From the NCBI GenBank assembly GCA_964551525.1, contig CAZKCH010000012.1, forward strand, positions 1-15,318: 15,318 nucleotides of DNA, in the 5' to 3' direction. This DNA is from GWA2-46-15 sp964551525 (GTDB taxonomy: Bacteria; Patescibacteriota; Minisyncoccia; Minisyncoccales; GWA2-46-15). Position numbers and translations under genes: made by a program. The notes below the pieces were generated by a model. The model saw nothing but the letters and a program-made list of their open reading frames with translations. It was not told the DNA's origin and made no database searches. Of the stretch, positions 1-5,667 are shown piece after piece. How positions within the stretch are numbered: position 1 is the first letter of the stretch; each line of letters begins with the position of its first letter.

Positions 1-840
1 ATGAATGATCGCATCCAAAACCGGCTGAACACCGATCCTCTTGAAAAGAGAGCCGAAAAAAACAGGAAATATTTTGCAGGCAATCACGCCTTTTCTCAAG
101 GCCTTTCTTAAGTCCTCTAATGAGATTTCTTTGCCGGCAAGATATTTTTCAAAAACCTCTTCATCCTCAACGACAATCTTTTCTGTTGCGGCTTTGCGCC
201 ATTGTTCAGCGGTTTTCTTAAGGTCAGCAGGAATTTCTTCTTCTTTAATGATTTCTCCCTCCTGGCCTTCAAACTTCAGCGCCTTCATGGTCAAAAGATC
301 AATCACGCCAGAAAAGTTTTCTTCTGATCCAATCGGAATCTGAACAGGAATAGCATTGGCAGTGAGCGTTCTTTTAATGGAGTCCAAATTCATTTCAAGA
401 GTAGCGCCCATCTTATCCATTTTATTGATAAAGCAAATCCTCGGCACATTAAAACCATCGGCTTGGCGCCAAACCGTTTCTGATTGCGGCTGGACTCCCG
501 AACCCCCGTCAAAAACAACTACGGCGCCGTCCAAAACCCGCAAAGACCGCTGGACTTCAGCGGTAAAATCAATATGGCCGGGCGTATCAATCAAGTTAAT
601 CTGGTGCATTTGTTCGCCCGCGCCCCAATAACAAGTCGTGGCGGCGGCCATGATCGTCATTGCCCTTTCTTGCGACTGAACCATCCAATCCAGAGGCGTG
701 GTCCCCTTTTCCAGGGTGCCGATTTTATGGACCTTGCCGGTATGATACAAAATACAAGTACTCGTGGTTGTTTTCCCCGCGGAAATGTGGGCAATGATGC
801 CGATATTCCTGATTTTTTCTAAAGGATAGGCTCTGGGCAT
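1..840 (-). CDS. fusA: Elongation factor G, N-terminal 280 residues (cut by window edge)
   Basis: Translational GTPase that drives tRNA-mRNA translocation on the ribosome. The ATG is at 840-838, and the frame is open to base 1 and continues outside, so only the G domain and part of the G' insertion are seen. Visible motifs are the P-loop AHISAGKTT (residues 17-25), switch I ending QERAMTI (57-63), DTPGH with catalytic His89 (85-89), QPQSETVWRQ (117-126) and NKMD (139-142). It lies 5 nt after rpsG, as in the canonical str operon. Two positions are odd. The usual P-loop Asp (AHxDAGKTT) is Ser20, and the usual switch I Gly (ERGITI) is Ala60. Position in the str operon argues that this is the main EF-G rather than a paralogue. 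No Shine-Dalgarno is visible; translation is probably coupled to rpsG. Confidence 0.95.
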   Translation of the reverse strand, partial: MPRAYPLEKIRNIGIIAHISAGKTTTSTCILYHTGKVHKIGTLEKGTTPLDWMVQSQERAMTIMAAATTCYWGAGEQMHQINLIDTPGHIDFTAEVQRSLRVLDGAVVVFDGGSGVQPQSETVWRQADGFNVPRICFINKMDKMGATLEMNLDSIKRTLTANAIPVQIPIGSEENFSGVIDLLTMKALKFEGQEGEIIKEEEIPADLKKTAEQWRKAATEKIVVEDEEVFEKYLAGKEISLEDLRKALRKGVIACKIFPVFFGSLFKRIGVQPVLDAIIH

Positions 841-845
841 GTCGT

Positions 846-1307
846 TTATCTGGCAAAGTGCGCGAAGGCGCGATTGGCTTCAGCCATGCGATGAGTGTCA
901 AGCTTCTTTTTGACTGCCGAGCCGTCGTTATTAAAAGCTAAAATTAATTCCTCGGAAAGCTTTTCCGCCATGGGCTTGCCTTTTTTATTTCTGGCTGCTT
1001 GTAAAATCCATCTCATTGCCAAAGCATTTTTACGGTCGCCCTTCACTTCCATCGGCACCTGATAAGTGGCGCCGCCGACTCTTTTCGGTTTAACTTCCAA
1101 TAAAGGCGCGGCATTCTTGAAGGCCGTATCTAAAACCTCCAAGGGCTCTTTCTTTGTTTTTTCTTTTGCCAAGATTAAAGCGCGATAGACAATTTTTATC
1201 GCTGCGTTTTTCTTGCCCCGGCGCATCACCTGATTAATCAACTTTGCCACCAGCGGGCTGGCGTATAAAGTATCGGGCTGAATTATGTGTTTGGTAAATT
1301 TACGCAT
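846..1307 (-). CDS. rpsG: 30S ribosomal protein S7
   Basis: Primary 16S rRNA-binding protein that nucleates assembly of the 30S head and contacts the E-site region. It has 153 residues, close to the usual ~156. The core RRVGGATYQVP-type block (here KRVGGATYQVP, about residues 76-86), NALAMRWI (94-101) and the C-terminal HRMAEANRAFAH (138-149) are all present. The extreme N-terminus (MRKFTKHIIQPD) differs from the commoner MPRR start. It begins 2 nt after the rpsL stop and ends 5 nt before fusA, so the three genes are one transcript. Regulation by S7 binding to its own mRNA is known in E. coli, but no such site was identified here. Confidence 0.98.
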   Translation of the reverse strand: MRKFTKHIIQPDTLYASPLVAKLINQVMRRGKKNAAIKIVYRALILAKEKTKKEPLEVLDTAFKNAAPLLEVKPKRVGGATYQVPMEVKGDRKNALAMRWILQAARNKKGKPMAEKLSEELILAFNNDGSAVKKKLDTHRMAEANRAFAHFAR

Positions 1308-1309
1308 TT

Positions 1310-1720
1310 TTATTTGGGTTTTTTGACTCCATACTTGCTTCTCTCTTGTTTCCGATTCTCCACCCCGCTCGTATCCAGCATGCCCCTGACAATATGGTAT
1401 CGCACGCCGGGCAAATCTTTAACCCTGCCTCCGCGAATAACCACAATCGAGTGTTCCTGCAAATTATGGCCTTCGCCGGGAATATAAGCCGTCACCTCCA
1501 TGCCATTGCTCAGACGGACCCGGGCAACTTTGCGCAAGGCCGAGTTTGGTTTTTTCGGCGTAGTGGTGAAAACTTTCAAACAAACGCCTCTTTTAAAAGG
1601 AGAGGAATAATCCATCGGCCGATTTTTTAAAACATTAAAGCCGTATGTCAAAGCCGGCGTCTTATCCTTGAAGACGATTTGTTTTCTTCCTTTTTTCACT
1701 AATTGGTGAATCGTGGGCAT
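1310..1720 (-). CDS. rpsL: 30S ribosomal protein S12
   Basis: Decoding-centre protein of the 30S subunit. It has 136 residues against about 124 in E. coli. The difference is an insertion of about 12 residues (around residues 26-41, YGFNVLKNRPMDYSSP) before the KRGVC motif, of a kind I associate with CPR S12 proteins. TTTPKKPNSALRKVARVRL (52-70), PGEGHNLQEH (81-90) and GGRVKDLPGVRYH (97-109) are intact. The lysines that mutate in streptomycin resistance (in PKKPNS and VKDLP) are wild type. Asp102 matches the residue methylthiolated by RimO in E. coli. It is first gene of the str operon. No Shine-Dalgarno is seen; a promoter lies directly upstream and implies a very short or absent leader. Confidence 0.98.
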   Translation of the reverse strand: MPTIHQLVKKGRKQIVFKDKTPALTYGFNVLKNRPMDYSSPFKRGVCLKVFTTTPKKPNSALRKVARVRLSNGMEVTAYIPGEGHNLQEHSIVVIRGGRVKDLPGVRYHIVRGMLDTSGVENRKQERSKYGVKKPK

Positions 1721-1725
1721 TACGT

Positions 1726-1759
1726 TTTATAAATTAACATATCATTTCGCGAAGGTCAA
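1726..1759 (-). promoter_or_regulatory. Promoter of rpsL-rpsG-fusA
   Basis: A -35-like TTGACC (1759-1754) is followed after 17 bp by TAATTT (1736-1731). An overlapping better -10, TATAAA (1731-1726), lies 5 nt before the rpsL ATG. Either choice puts the transcript start within about 0-5 nt of the start codon, so the mRNA would be leaderless or nearly so. The spacer to the upstream M50 gene is only 44 bp and read-through is also possible. Confidence 0.55.
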
Positions 1760-1764
1760 CCTAA

Positions 1765-2361
1765 TCACCCCACCAGAAGGTTAAAAACGAAAGAAACAAT
1801 GATATTTAAAATTTGAAATCCGAAAAAGACAAACAAAATCAACAGCGCAAAACCATATTGCTGCAAAACCCGCCTCAAATTAGCGAATCTTTCCGGCAGC
1901 AAAGAAAAAAGAATCTGCGAACCATCCAAAGGCGGGATGGGCAAAAGATTAAAAAATCCCCACAATAAATTAATCGCTACGATCTGCGCCCAAAACGGCA
2001 AAAGATTCTCCGGCAAAGGCAAAAATCTGATGAGTAGGCCGAAAAAAATCGCCACGGCGAAATTAGCCACCGGGCCGGCCAAAGAAACCTTTAAAATGCC
2101 GCTCTTGGGATTTCTAAAGTTATAAGGGTTGATGGGCACTGGCTTGGCCCAGCCAAAAACAATGGGGCTGCCGCTCCAAAGCAAAAGCAGAGGCACGAGC
2201 ACTGATCCCAGCGGATCTAAATGGTTCAAGGGATTCAAAGACAGCCGGCCGCTGTCTTTGGCGGTAGTGTCTCCCATGGCTAAAGCCGCATAGCCATGAG
2301 AAATTTCATGGAGGACTAAAGAAAAAACCATGACGATTAAACCGAAAATTGTTGAGGACAT
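1765..2361 (-). CDS. Site-2 protease family (M50) membrane metalloprotease
   Basis: Intramembrane zinc protease of the Rip1/SREBP-S2P-like group, which cleaves transmembrane substrates such as anti-sigma factors or signal-peptide remnants. It has 198 residues and is strongly hydrophobic with about five to six membrane segments. The zinc ligands HEISH (residues 18-22) sit in the first helix, SLNPLNHLDPLGS (41-53) follows, then GPVAN (96-100), and the third zinc ligand lies in NLLPIPPLDG (138-147, Asp146). No PDZ or CBS domain is present, so it is a minimal member. The ATG is chosen because an extended -10 sits 6 nt upstream. It lies upstream of rpsL on the same strand and divergent from rpmB; the neighbourhood does not reveal its substrate. 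Confidence 0.93.
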   Translation of the reverse strand: MSSTIFGLIVMVFSLVLHEISHGYAALAMGDTTAKDSGRLSLNPLNHLDPLGSVLVPLLLLWSGSPIVFGWAKPVPINPYNFRNPKSGILKVSLAGPVANFAVAIFFGLLIRFLPLPENLLPFWAQIVAINLLWGFFNLLPIPPLDGSQILFSLLPERFANLRRVLQQYGFALLILFVFFGFQILNIIVSFVFNLLVG

Positions 2362-2367
2362 GAGATT

Positions 2368-2376
2368 ATTTTAACA
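2368..2376 (-). promoter_or_regulatory. Extended -10 promoter of the M50 protease gene
   Basis: TGTTAAAAT on the minus strand (TG at 2376-2375, TAAAAT at 2373-2368) fits an extended -10. Only 6 nt separate TAAAAT from the ATG, so transcription would start at or next to the start codon. No convincing -35 was found at 17 bp. Confidence 0.55.
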
Positions 2377-2383
2377 TACCTCG

Positions 2384-2412
2384 TTGATTTTAAAAAGAAT
2401 CTATACTATAAT
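2384..2412 (+). promoter_or_regulatory. Sigma-70-type promoter of rpmB
   Basis: TTGATT (2384-2389), a 17-bp spacer and a consensus TATAAT (2407-2412). The predicted leader is about 30 nt, very AT-rich, and has no Shine-Dalgarno. It includes a 17-mer (2413-2429) that recurs exactly at 10735-10751. Confidence 0.75.
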
Positions 2413-2448
2413 TTCTAATTAACCTAATTATTTTAATTTCTAAACAAT

Positions 2449-2637
2449 ATGGGTAAGAAATGCGCGATCTGCGGTAAGACCTCGGTCATCATTCAGAGGC
2501 ACAAAAAACTCCGCGGCAAATATAATCCCACGATTAAGGTGAGAAAATATCCCAATCTCCAATGGGTTAAATTGGCCTCAGCAAAAAGCAGAATTAAGGC
2601 CTGCGCCAAGTGCATCAAGGCAATAGCGAAAACCTAA
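2449..2637 (+). CDS. rpmB: 50S ribosomal protein L28
   Basis: Structural protein of the 50S subunit. It has 62 residues, which is normal for bacterial L28. It starts MGKKCAICGK and carries two Cys pairs, C5/C8 and C52/C55 (CAKC), which in zinc-type L28 proteins form a ribbon. The motif RKYPNLQWVK (32-41) matches the family's R-(F/Y)-x-PNLQ signature. It is a single gene on the plus strand with its own strong promoter. tRNA-Pro follows 18 nt after the stop codon and is probably co-transcribed. Confidence 0.96.
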   Translation: MGKKCAICGKTSVIIQRHKKLRGKYNPTIKVRKYPNLQWVKLASAKSRIKACAKCIKAIAKT

Positions 2638-2642
2638 TCTTG

Positions 2643-2744
2643 CCCGCCAAAATTTCGGGGAATGGTCCAACGGCAGGATGTACGCATGGGGTGCGTACGG
2701 TGAGAGTTCAATTCTCTCTTCCCCGAATATAAAATTTAGGCGGG
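2643..2744 (+). repeat. Inverted repeat bracketing tRNA-Pro
   Basis: CCCGCCAAAATTT (2643-2655) directly precedes the tRNA, and AAATTTAGGCGGG (2732-2744) lies 5 nt after it. The two arms pair at 12 of 13 positions, so in the precursor RNA the tRNA would sit on the tip of an extended helix. Confidence 0.7.
2656..2726 (+). tRNA. tRNA-Pro (anticodon GGG)
   Basis: A 71-nt cloverleaf folds by eye. The acceptor is CGGGGAA/TTCCCCG and the D stem GTCC/GGAT with G18G19 in the loop. The anticodon stem is TACGC/GCGTA with loop ATGGGGT (anticodon GGG at 2688-2690). There is a 4-nt variable loop, and the T stem GAGAG/CTCTC carries loop TTCAATT. The C1-G72 pair and discriminator A (2726) are typical of bacterial tRNA-Pro. 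CCA is not encoded, so it must be added by the tRNA nucleotidyltransferase. Perfect pairing in all four stems apart from one G-U makes it convincing. Confidence 0.93.
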
Positions 2745-2888
2745 TCCCAGCGCCCCGAAAAAATTAAATGATCCTTGCCGCCCTGAAATTATCGATGTAA
2801 TCCGTGCTTGGCCGGGCCAAACACAAATACCACACTGTCAACAATGCGCACGATCGCTTACGTTGTTGACAATGATAATAATCGCTTT
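2745..2888. other. Unassigned ~145-bp intergenic stretch with inverted repeat
   Basis: No convincing gene was found between tRNA-Pro and the terminator. It contains a 9-bp inverted repeat, TGTCAACAA (2836-2844) and TTGTTGACA (2863-2871), around an 18-nt loop, with a TTGACA on each strand. It also has the near-palindrome TTGGCCGGGCCAA (2808-2820). On the minus strand a 26-codon frame runs from TTG at 2844 to TAA at 2764 and ends STDYIDNFRAARII. Its coding status cannot be judged here. Confidence 0.4.
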
Positions 2889-2933
2889 AACTAAAAAACG
2901 CCCCGAGCTTGTCGAGGGGTATTTTTTTTAGTT
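2889..2933. terminator. Bidirectional intrinsic terminator
   Basis: An A-rich arm (AACTAAAAAACGCCCC) and its near-complement (GGGGTA followed by eight T and AGTT) flank a short CGA-GCTTG-TCG hairpin. The plus strand ends in T8 and the minus strand in T6. It would stop rpmB/tRNA-Pro transcription from the left and the STAS operon from the right. Confidence 0.8.
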
Positions 2934-2949
2934 GGCTCCACGAACCAAA

Positions 2950-3240
2950 TTAATCCCTTTCCTGCATGTAATCTATGACGATATTTATTATCTTTTGTAC
3001 TGTCCCGTTACAGTTTTTAAAAATAATTTTATCGATAACATCATCCCCGTATACTCTTATCAGCTCACTGATTAAAGCGTGGATAAACGATTGGGTCGCC
3101 GACTCTATGCCCTCAAAATCTAAACAAACCTCCCGACCACCTTCTAATACCGGGACGATTTTTTCTTTTCTTATATTTCTGGCTAAATCCTTATTTTCGG
3201 CGAAACTGCCCGTAATCGGCAATAATTTTATAGAAAGCAT
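2950..3240 (-). CDS. STAS-like domain protein (DUF4325 type)
   Basis: 96 residues, matching the DUF4325 STAS-like family. The key segment is VCLDFEGIESATQSFIHALISEL (38-60 region), where a beta-strand is followed by a helix start. Aligned by eye with SpoIIAA-type STAS proteins, Ser51 falls near the phosphorylated Ser of the DSSG motif; that equivalence is inference. STAS proteins of this kind act as switch partners of GHKL ATPase/kinases. The upstream gene is exactly such an ATPase, 4 nt away, so the two form one operon. The target that the pair controls is unknown. No sigma factor gene lies nearby, so this may be a stand-alone regulator or accessory module. Confidence 0.85.
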   Translation of the reverse strand: MLSIKLLPITGSFAENKDLARNIRKEKIVPVLEGGREVCLDFEGIESATQSFIHALISELIRVYGDDVIDKIIFKNCNGTVQKIINIVIDYMQERD

Positions 3241-3244
3241 TGTT

Positions 3245-4207
3245 TTAAATAAATCTTGCTTTTTTATACCGCTCTTTTTTCCTTGCTTTAACGGCTTGTG
3301 AATAGGTATCCCGAATAAGATCTAAGAGAACCGTAAATTCGCTCGTCGCGTCCAAAGAAATATCCATGCCGACAATCGTCCCTCTCCAAAAAGGTAAATT
3401 ATTTTTTTCCGAATGTCTATCCATAACAGGATTCGCGTGTAATGAAATTCTTTTCTTGGGCCTTTCTTTTAAAAGCTTGTACATCCCTGCGCCGCTGTAA
3501 ATGACAAAGAAATTGCGGTTGATAGAAGCGATGGACTTTATGAAAAACAAACCCGCGCCGGCATTAAGTTCGGTTCCTCCCTCTCTTTTAGTGGTGCCGG
3601 TAATGCCTGGCATCAATGCTAATTTAATGGCCTCCGAATCGTCTCGAGCGTCATAAGACTGATTGATAGTTTGTTTTATGCCGACTCCGGTATCAGCTAT
3701 GCCAATCCTTATGGTATTACTCTTCTTGTGGTACTGAGCCGATAGAACGGCACCGTTTTTCGCTTCCGCGTGTTCCAACACATTTCTGACAAGCTCACTG
3801 ACAATATATCGAATCGGCTCCATTTGTCTTGGCTCTAAATGAAGCAGAGGAATCATCTCTGTGATAAATCTCGTCAGCTCTTGCGAATTTTTTATCTGTG
3901 CTAAAGGAATAAAACGCCCCGAAGGATCATGTTCAGATATATGAATCCCATGCTTTATTTGTAAAAATTTATACAATCCCATTCTTACAAGATAATGTCC
4001 TGATTTAGCCACTATTTTTTCGCAACTGATTTTCGCCGGATCAACCGTAAGAGCAAGGGCAGCGATCATTGATAGCACCACTGGATGCACGAAAATCCAG
4101 TTTTTATTCGCACTGATCTCTAGCTTATCCTTGTTAGAAGGATTAAATGCGTTAAAAAAGGGATCGATATTCCCCAAAAAAGCACTATTGGGTAAATGTA
4201 TTTTCAT
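3245..4207 (-). CDS. GHKL-superfamily ATPase (histidine kinase-like ATP-binding protein)
   Basis: 320 residues. A GHKL (HATPase_c) fold occupies about 120-245. The N box is ELVRNVLEHA (138-147, Glu138 and Asn142), the G1 box DTGVGI (172-177), a lid-like GTTKREGG lies at 204-211, and the G2 box GAGLFFIKSIA spans 217-227. The first ~110 residues and the last ~75 are not recognised; they contain no obvious transmembrane, sensor or dimerisation/His-phosphotransfer motif. It therefore looks like a cytoplasmic SpoIIAB/RsbW-type ATPase enlarged at both ends, not a two-component sensor. It is first gene of the pair with the STAS-like protein. The ATG follows a TAAAAT by 6 nt. Its partner-switch role is inferred from domain pairing only. 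Confidence 0.88.
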   Translation of the reverse strand: MKIHLPNSAFLGNIDPFFNAFNPSNKDKLEISANKNWIFVHPVVLSMIAALALTVDPAKISCEKIVAKSGHYLVRMGLYKFLQIKHGIHISEHDPSGRFIPLAQIKNSQELTRFITEMIPLLHLEPRQMEPIRYIVSELVRNVLEHAEAKNGAVLSAQYHKKSNTIRIGIADTGVGIKQTINQSYDARDDSEAIKLALMPGITGTTKREGGTELNAGAGLFFIKSIASINRNFFVIYSGAGMYKLLKERPKKRISLHANPVMDRHSEKNNLPFWRGTIVGMDISLDATSEFTVLLDLIRDTYSQAVKARKKERYKKARFI

Positions 4208-4213
4208 ATACCT

Positions 4214-4243
4214 ATTTTACCGGGATTCCCGGTAGTATGTCAA
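4214..4243 (-). promoter_or_regulatory. Promoter of the GHKL/STAS operon with palindromic operator
   Basis: Consensus TTGACA (4243-4238), an 18-bp spacer, TAAAAT (4219-4214), then 6 nt to the ATG. A perfect palindrome, ACCGGGATTCCCGGT on the plus strand (4219-4233, arms of 7 around one base), fills most of the spacer and overlaps the -10. A further half-site-like ATCCCGG lies at 4254-4260. This is the classic placement for a dimeric repressor. Confidence 0.8.
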
Positions 4244-4283
4244 TACCCCTTAAATCCCGGCATAGACCTCACAACTAAAGCCG

Positions 4284-4306
4284 AAATCCGCCGATGAGGC
4301 GGATTT
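4284..4306 (-). terminator. Hairpin terminator after the ncRNA (repeat family copy 1)
   Basis: AAATCCGCC (4284-4292), loop GATGA, GGCGGATTT (4298-4306): a perfect 9-bp stem. On the minus strand it is followed by CGGCTTT, a weak U tract. Nearly the same hairpin and flanks recur at 7009-7029. Confidence 0.6.
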
Positions 4307-4318
4307 TGGGTGGCCCTG

Positions 4319-4390
4319 CCCCGTACCAATCCCTTGATAACCAAGGATAACTAAAGTATCTCTCAAAACTATCACGGGATTGGTATGAGG
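4319..4390 (-). ncRNA. Long hairpin domain downstream of the 6S-like RNA body
   Basis: Positions 4319-4333 pair with 4376-4390 (15 pairs, one mismatch and one G-U). Inside the loop, TGATA/TATCA and GATA/TATC can extend the fold. It lies between the 6S-like domain and the terminator hairpin and overlaps the closing helix of the former by 2 nt, so the two helices could stack or compete. It may be the 3' part of the same transcript, removed by processing, or a separate domain. No known RNA family was recognised in it. Confidence 0.55.
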
Positions 4391-4520
4391 TCCTGCCTCT
4401 TCCTATCAGATTGATTCGGTAAAGAATCAGGTGGGTGTCCGCTCCGCCAACCCAAGGGCCGACAGAATAAGGACTCCCTAAAAAAAACATTGCCGAATCT
4501 GACTAAGAAGCAACAGAACC
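4389..4520 (-). ncRNA. ssrS: Structured ncRNA with 6S RNA-like architecture
   Basis: An extended -10 promoter upstream predicts a transcript start at 4520, which is also the first base of a long closing helix. Bases 4520-4504 pair with 4389-4405 (one mismatch), and 4502-4496 pair with 4406-4412 after a bulged G, giving about 24 pairs. A bubble follows. Its 5' side is 17 unpaired nt (4495-4479), and its 3' side carries a small hairpin, 4424-4429 with 4412-4417. An apical arm then begins with 4478-4471 pairing 4440-4433 (one A-A mismatch) and ends in a 7-bp stem-loop. Closing helix, asymmetric bubble with a 3'-side hairpin and apical arm is the layout of 6S RNA, which binds sigma-70 RNA polymerase. 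At ~132 nt it is shorter than most 6S RNAs (~180-200), so the family name is tentative; an ncRNA gene as such is well supported. Confidence 0.6.
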
Positions 4521-4526
4521 ATCTTC

Positions 4527-4556
4527 ATTTTACCAAAAACCAAGATTCGCGGTCAA
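4527..4556 (-). promoter_or_regulatory. Promoter of the 6S-like RNA
   Basis: TTGACC (4556-4551), an 18-bp spacer ending in TGG, and TAAAAT (4532-4527): a -35 plus extended -10. Seven nt downstream is the G at 4520 that begins the RNA's closing helix. No open reading frame of convincing quality follows, which supports an RNA gene. Confidence 0.8.
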
Positions 4557-4594
4557 GAAAAAACGACCGTAGTTAAAAATAGAAATTTGTCTTT

Positions 4595-5665
4595 TTATAA
4601 CCCCAGAACCTGGACCAATTGTTTGATTAAAGAGAGGGCTACAGGCGGGGCGAGAAAACTGACCGAAGGAATACCATCGTCATCGCGAAAAACCCATGAT
4701 TTTTCTTCAATCAAAACCTTATTCTCTTTTTCATCCCATTGATAAGAATATTCCGGAGTTATTTCATAATCGTCAGCCAATTCCAAGGCCTTATCGGCGG
4801 GCAAATGATTCCGTAATAAAATCCTCGGAATGCCGTAAAGCCCCATCGCTTGCTTCATTAAATTAGCATCGCTGTCCAGGCGCTCGCGAAAAGCCGCCAA
4901 GCCCAAATCCCCTCCTTCCTTAGCCACCATCTTTGATCCCTGGCAAGCCGGATTATCGCACGCCAGATAAAATTCTTTTTTTTCTTTGTCAAAACCGATC
5001 TTGCTCGTGGGTAAAAGCTTTATATTTCTCGATGTCTGACACAATGGACATACCCGACGCCATTTGATTCTTTCGTCAATAACGATTTCCGGAATATCAA
5101 TCAAAACAAAAATATCAGGATCATCGCGGTAACCAATCAGGTCGCGGAAAAACAGAGAATAAGAAACTTGATCCAAACCGCGGGGAAAGCCATCGATAAA
5201 AAGCGCCCGCCGGCCCAAAGCATCAATTTCCGCCTTGAGCAAAGCCAAAACAAATTCGCTCGGCAAAAGCGTGGTCGTACTCCGACCCAAGAGACGCTCA
5301 ATTCCCTCTTCTTTGGAAATAAAACCGCGGTACCGACCCTTGGCCAAAGCCGCCATCATTTTTTCTTTGCCGTCTTTTTCTTCCAAAACGATTTTATGCC
5401 ATCTTCTGATCGTATCGCCAATGGAAACCTGACAAACTTTTTCCTCGCCGAAAACTTCTTTAAGCAGCTGAGCATAAGTACCTTTGCCCGAGCCCTTTTT
5501 GCCGAGCATGTAAACAACAAAAGTATTCTCGGCCAAATATTGTTTCAGCTTTTCTATCTCCAGCCCTGCCTTTGCCAAAAAATAATCCTTCCTGCCGACA
5601 GGACTGTTAAGATCAAACTTCTTATTAAGACCATCGATTTTAGTTTTGAATAAGGGAAAATCCAT
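4595..5665 (-). CDS. Adenylate kinase-like nucleoside monophosphate kinase, zinc-LID type, extended
   Basis: Catalyses phosphoryl transfer between ATP and a nucleoside monophosphate, probably AMP. It has 356 residues, while adenylate kinases usually have about 215. The core spans about 50-290: P-loop GKKGSGKGTYAQ (55-66), SIGDTIRR (81-88), the NMP-binding region, DGFPRGLDQ (158-166), and a LID with Cys206/Cys209 and Cys236/Cys241 placed to bind zinc. The N-terminal ~48 residues and C-terminal ~65 residues lie outside the core and are not recognised. The P-loop reads GKKGSGKGT instead of the common GPPGAGKGT. The 6S-like RNA promoter starts 38 bp after its stop codon, and a long imperfect hairpin fills the spacer upstream. 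Substrate specificity cannot be read from sequence alone. Confidence 0.85.
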   Translation of the reverse strand: MDFPLFKTKIDGLNKKFDLNSPVGRKDYFLAKAGLEIEKLKQYLAENTFVVYMLGKKGSGKGTYAQLLKEVFGEEKVCQVSIGDTIRRWHKIVLEEKDGKEKMMAALAKGRYRGFISKEEGIERLLGRSTTTLLPSEFVLALLKAEIDALGRRALFIDGFPRGLDQVSYSLFFRDLIGYRDDPDIFVLIDIPEIVIDERIKWRRVCPLCQTSRNIKLLPTSKIGFDKEKKEFYLACDNPACQGSKMVAKEGGDLGLAAFRERLDSDANLMKQAMGLYGIPRILLRNHLPADKALELADDYEITPEYSYQWDEKENKVLIEEKSWVFRDDDGIPSVSFLAPPVALSLIKQLVQVLGL

Positions 5666-5667
5666 CT

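Noticed and set aside
484..822. 112-aa and other plus-strand frames opposite fusA
   Set aside because: Antisense shadows of a clearly conserved EF-G reading frame.
1310..1720. Streptomycin-resistance changes in S12
   Set aside because: The relevant lysines in PKKPNS and VKDLPG are unchanged; only the N-terminal insertion differs.
4275..4490. 71-aa frame on the minus strand
   Set aside because: It lies across the structured RNA and follows its helices; the composition is not protein-like and no start signal is seen.
4389..4520. RNase P RNA, tmRNA or SRP RNA
   Set aside because: An ACAGAA string occurs on the plus strand, but no GAGGAAAGTCC-type P4 partner, no tmRNA tag or tRNA-like ends, and no SRP GGAAGCAG loop were found.
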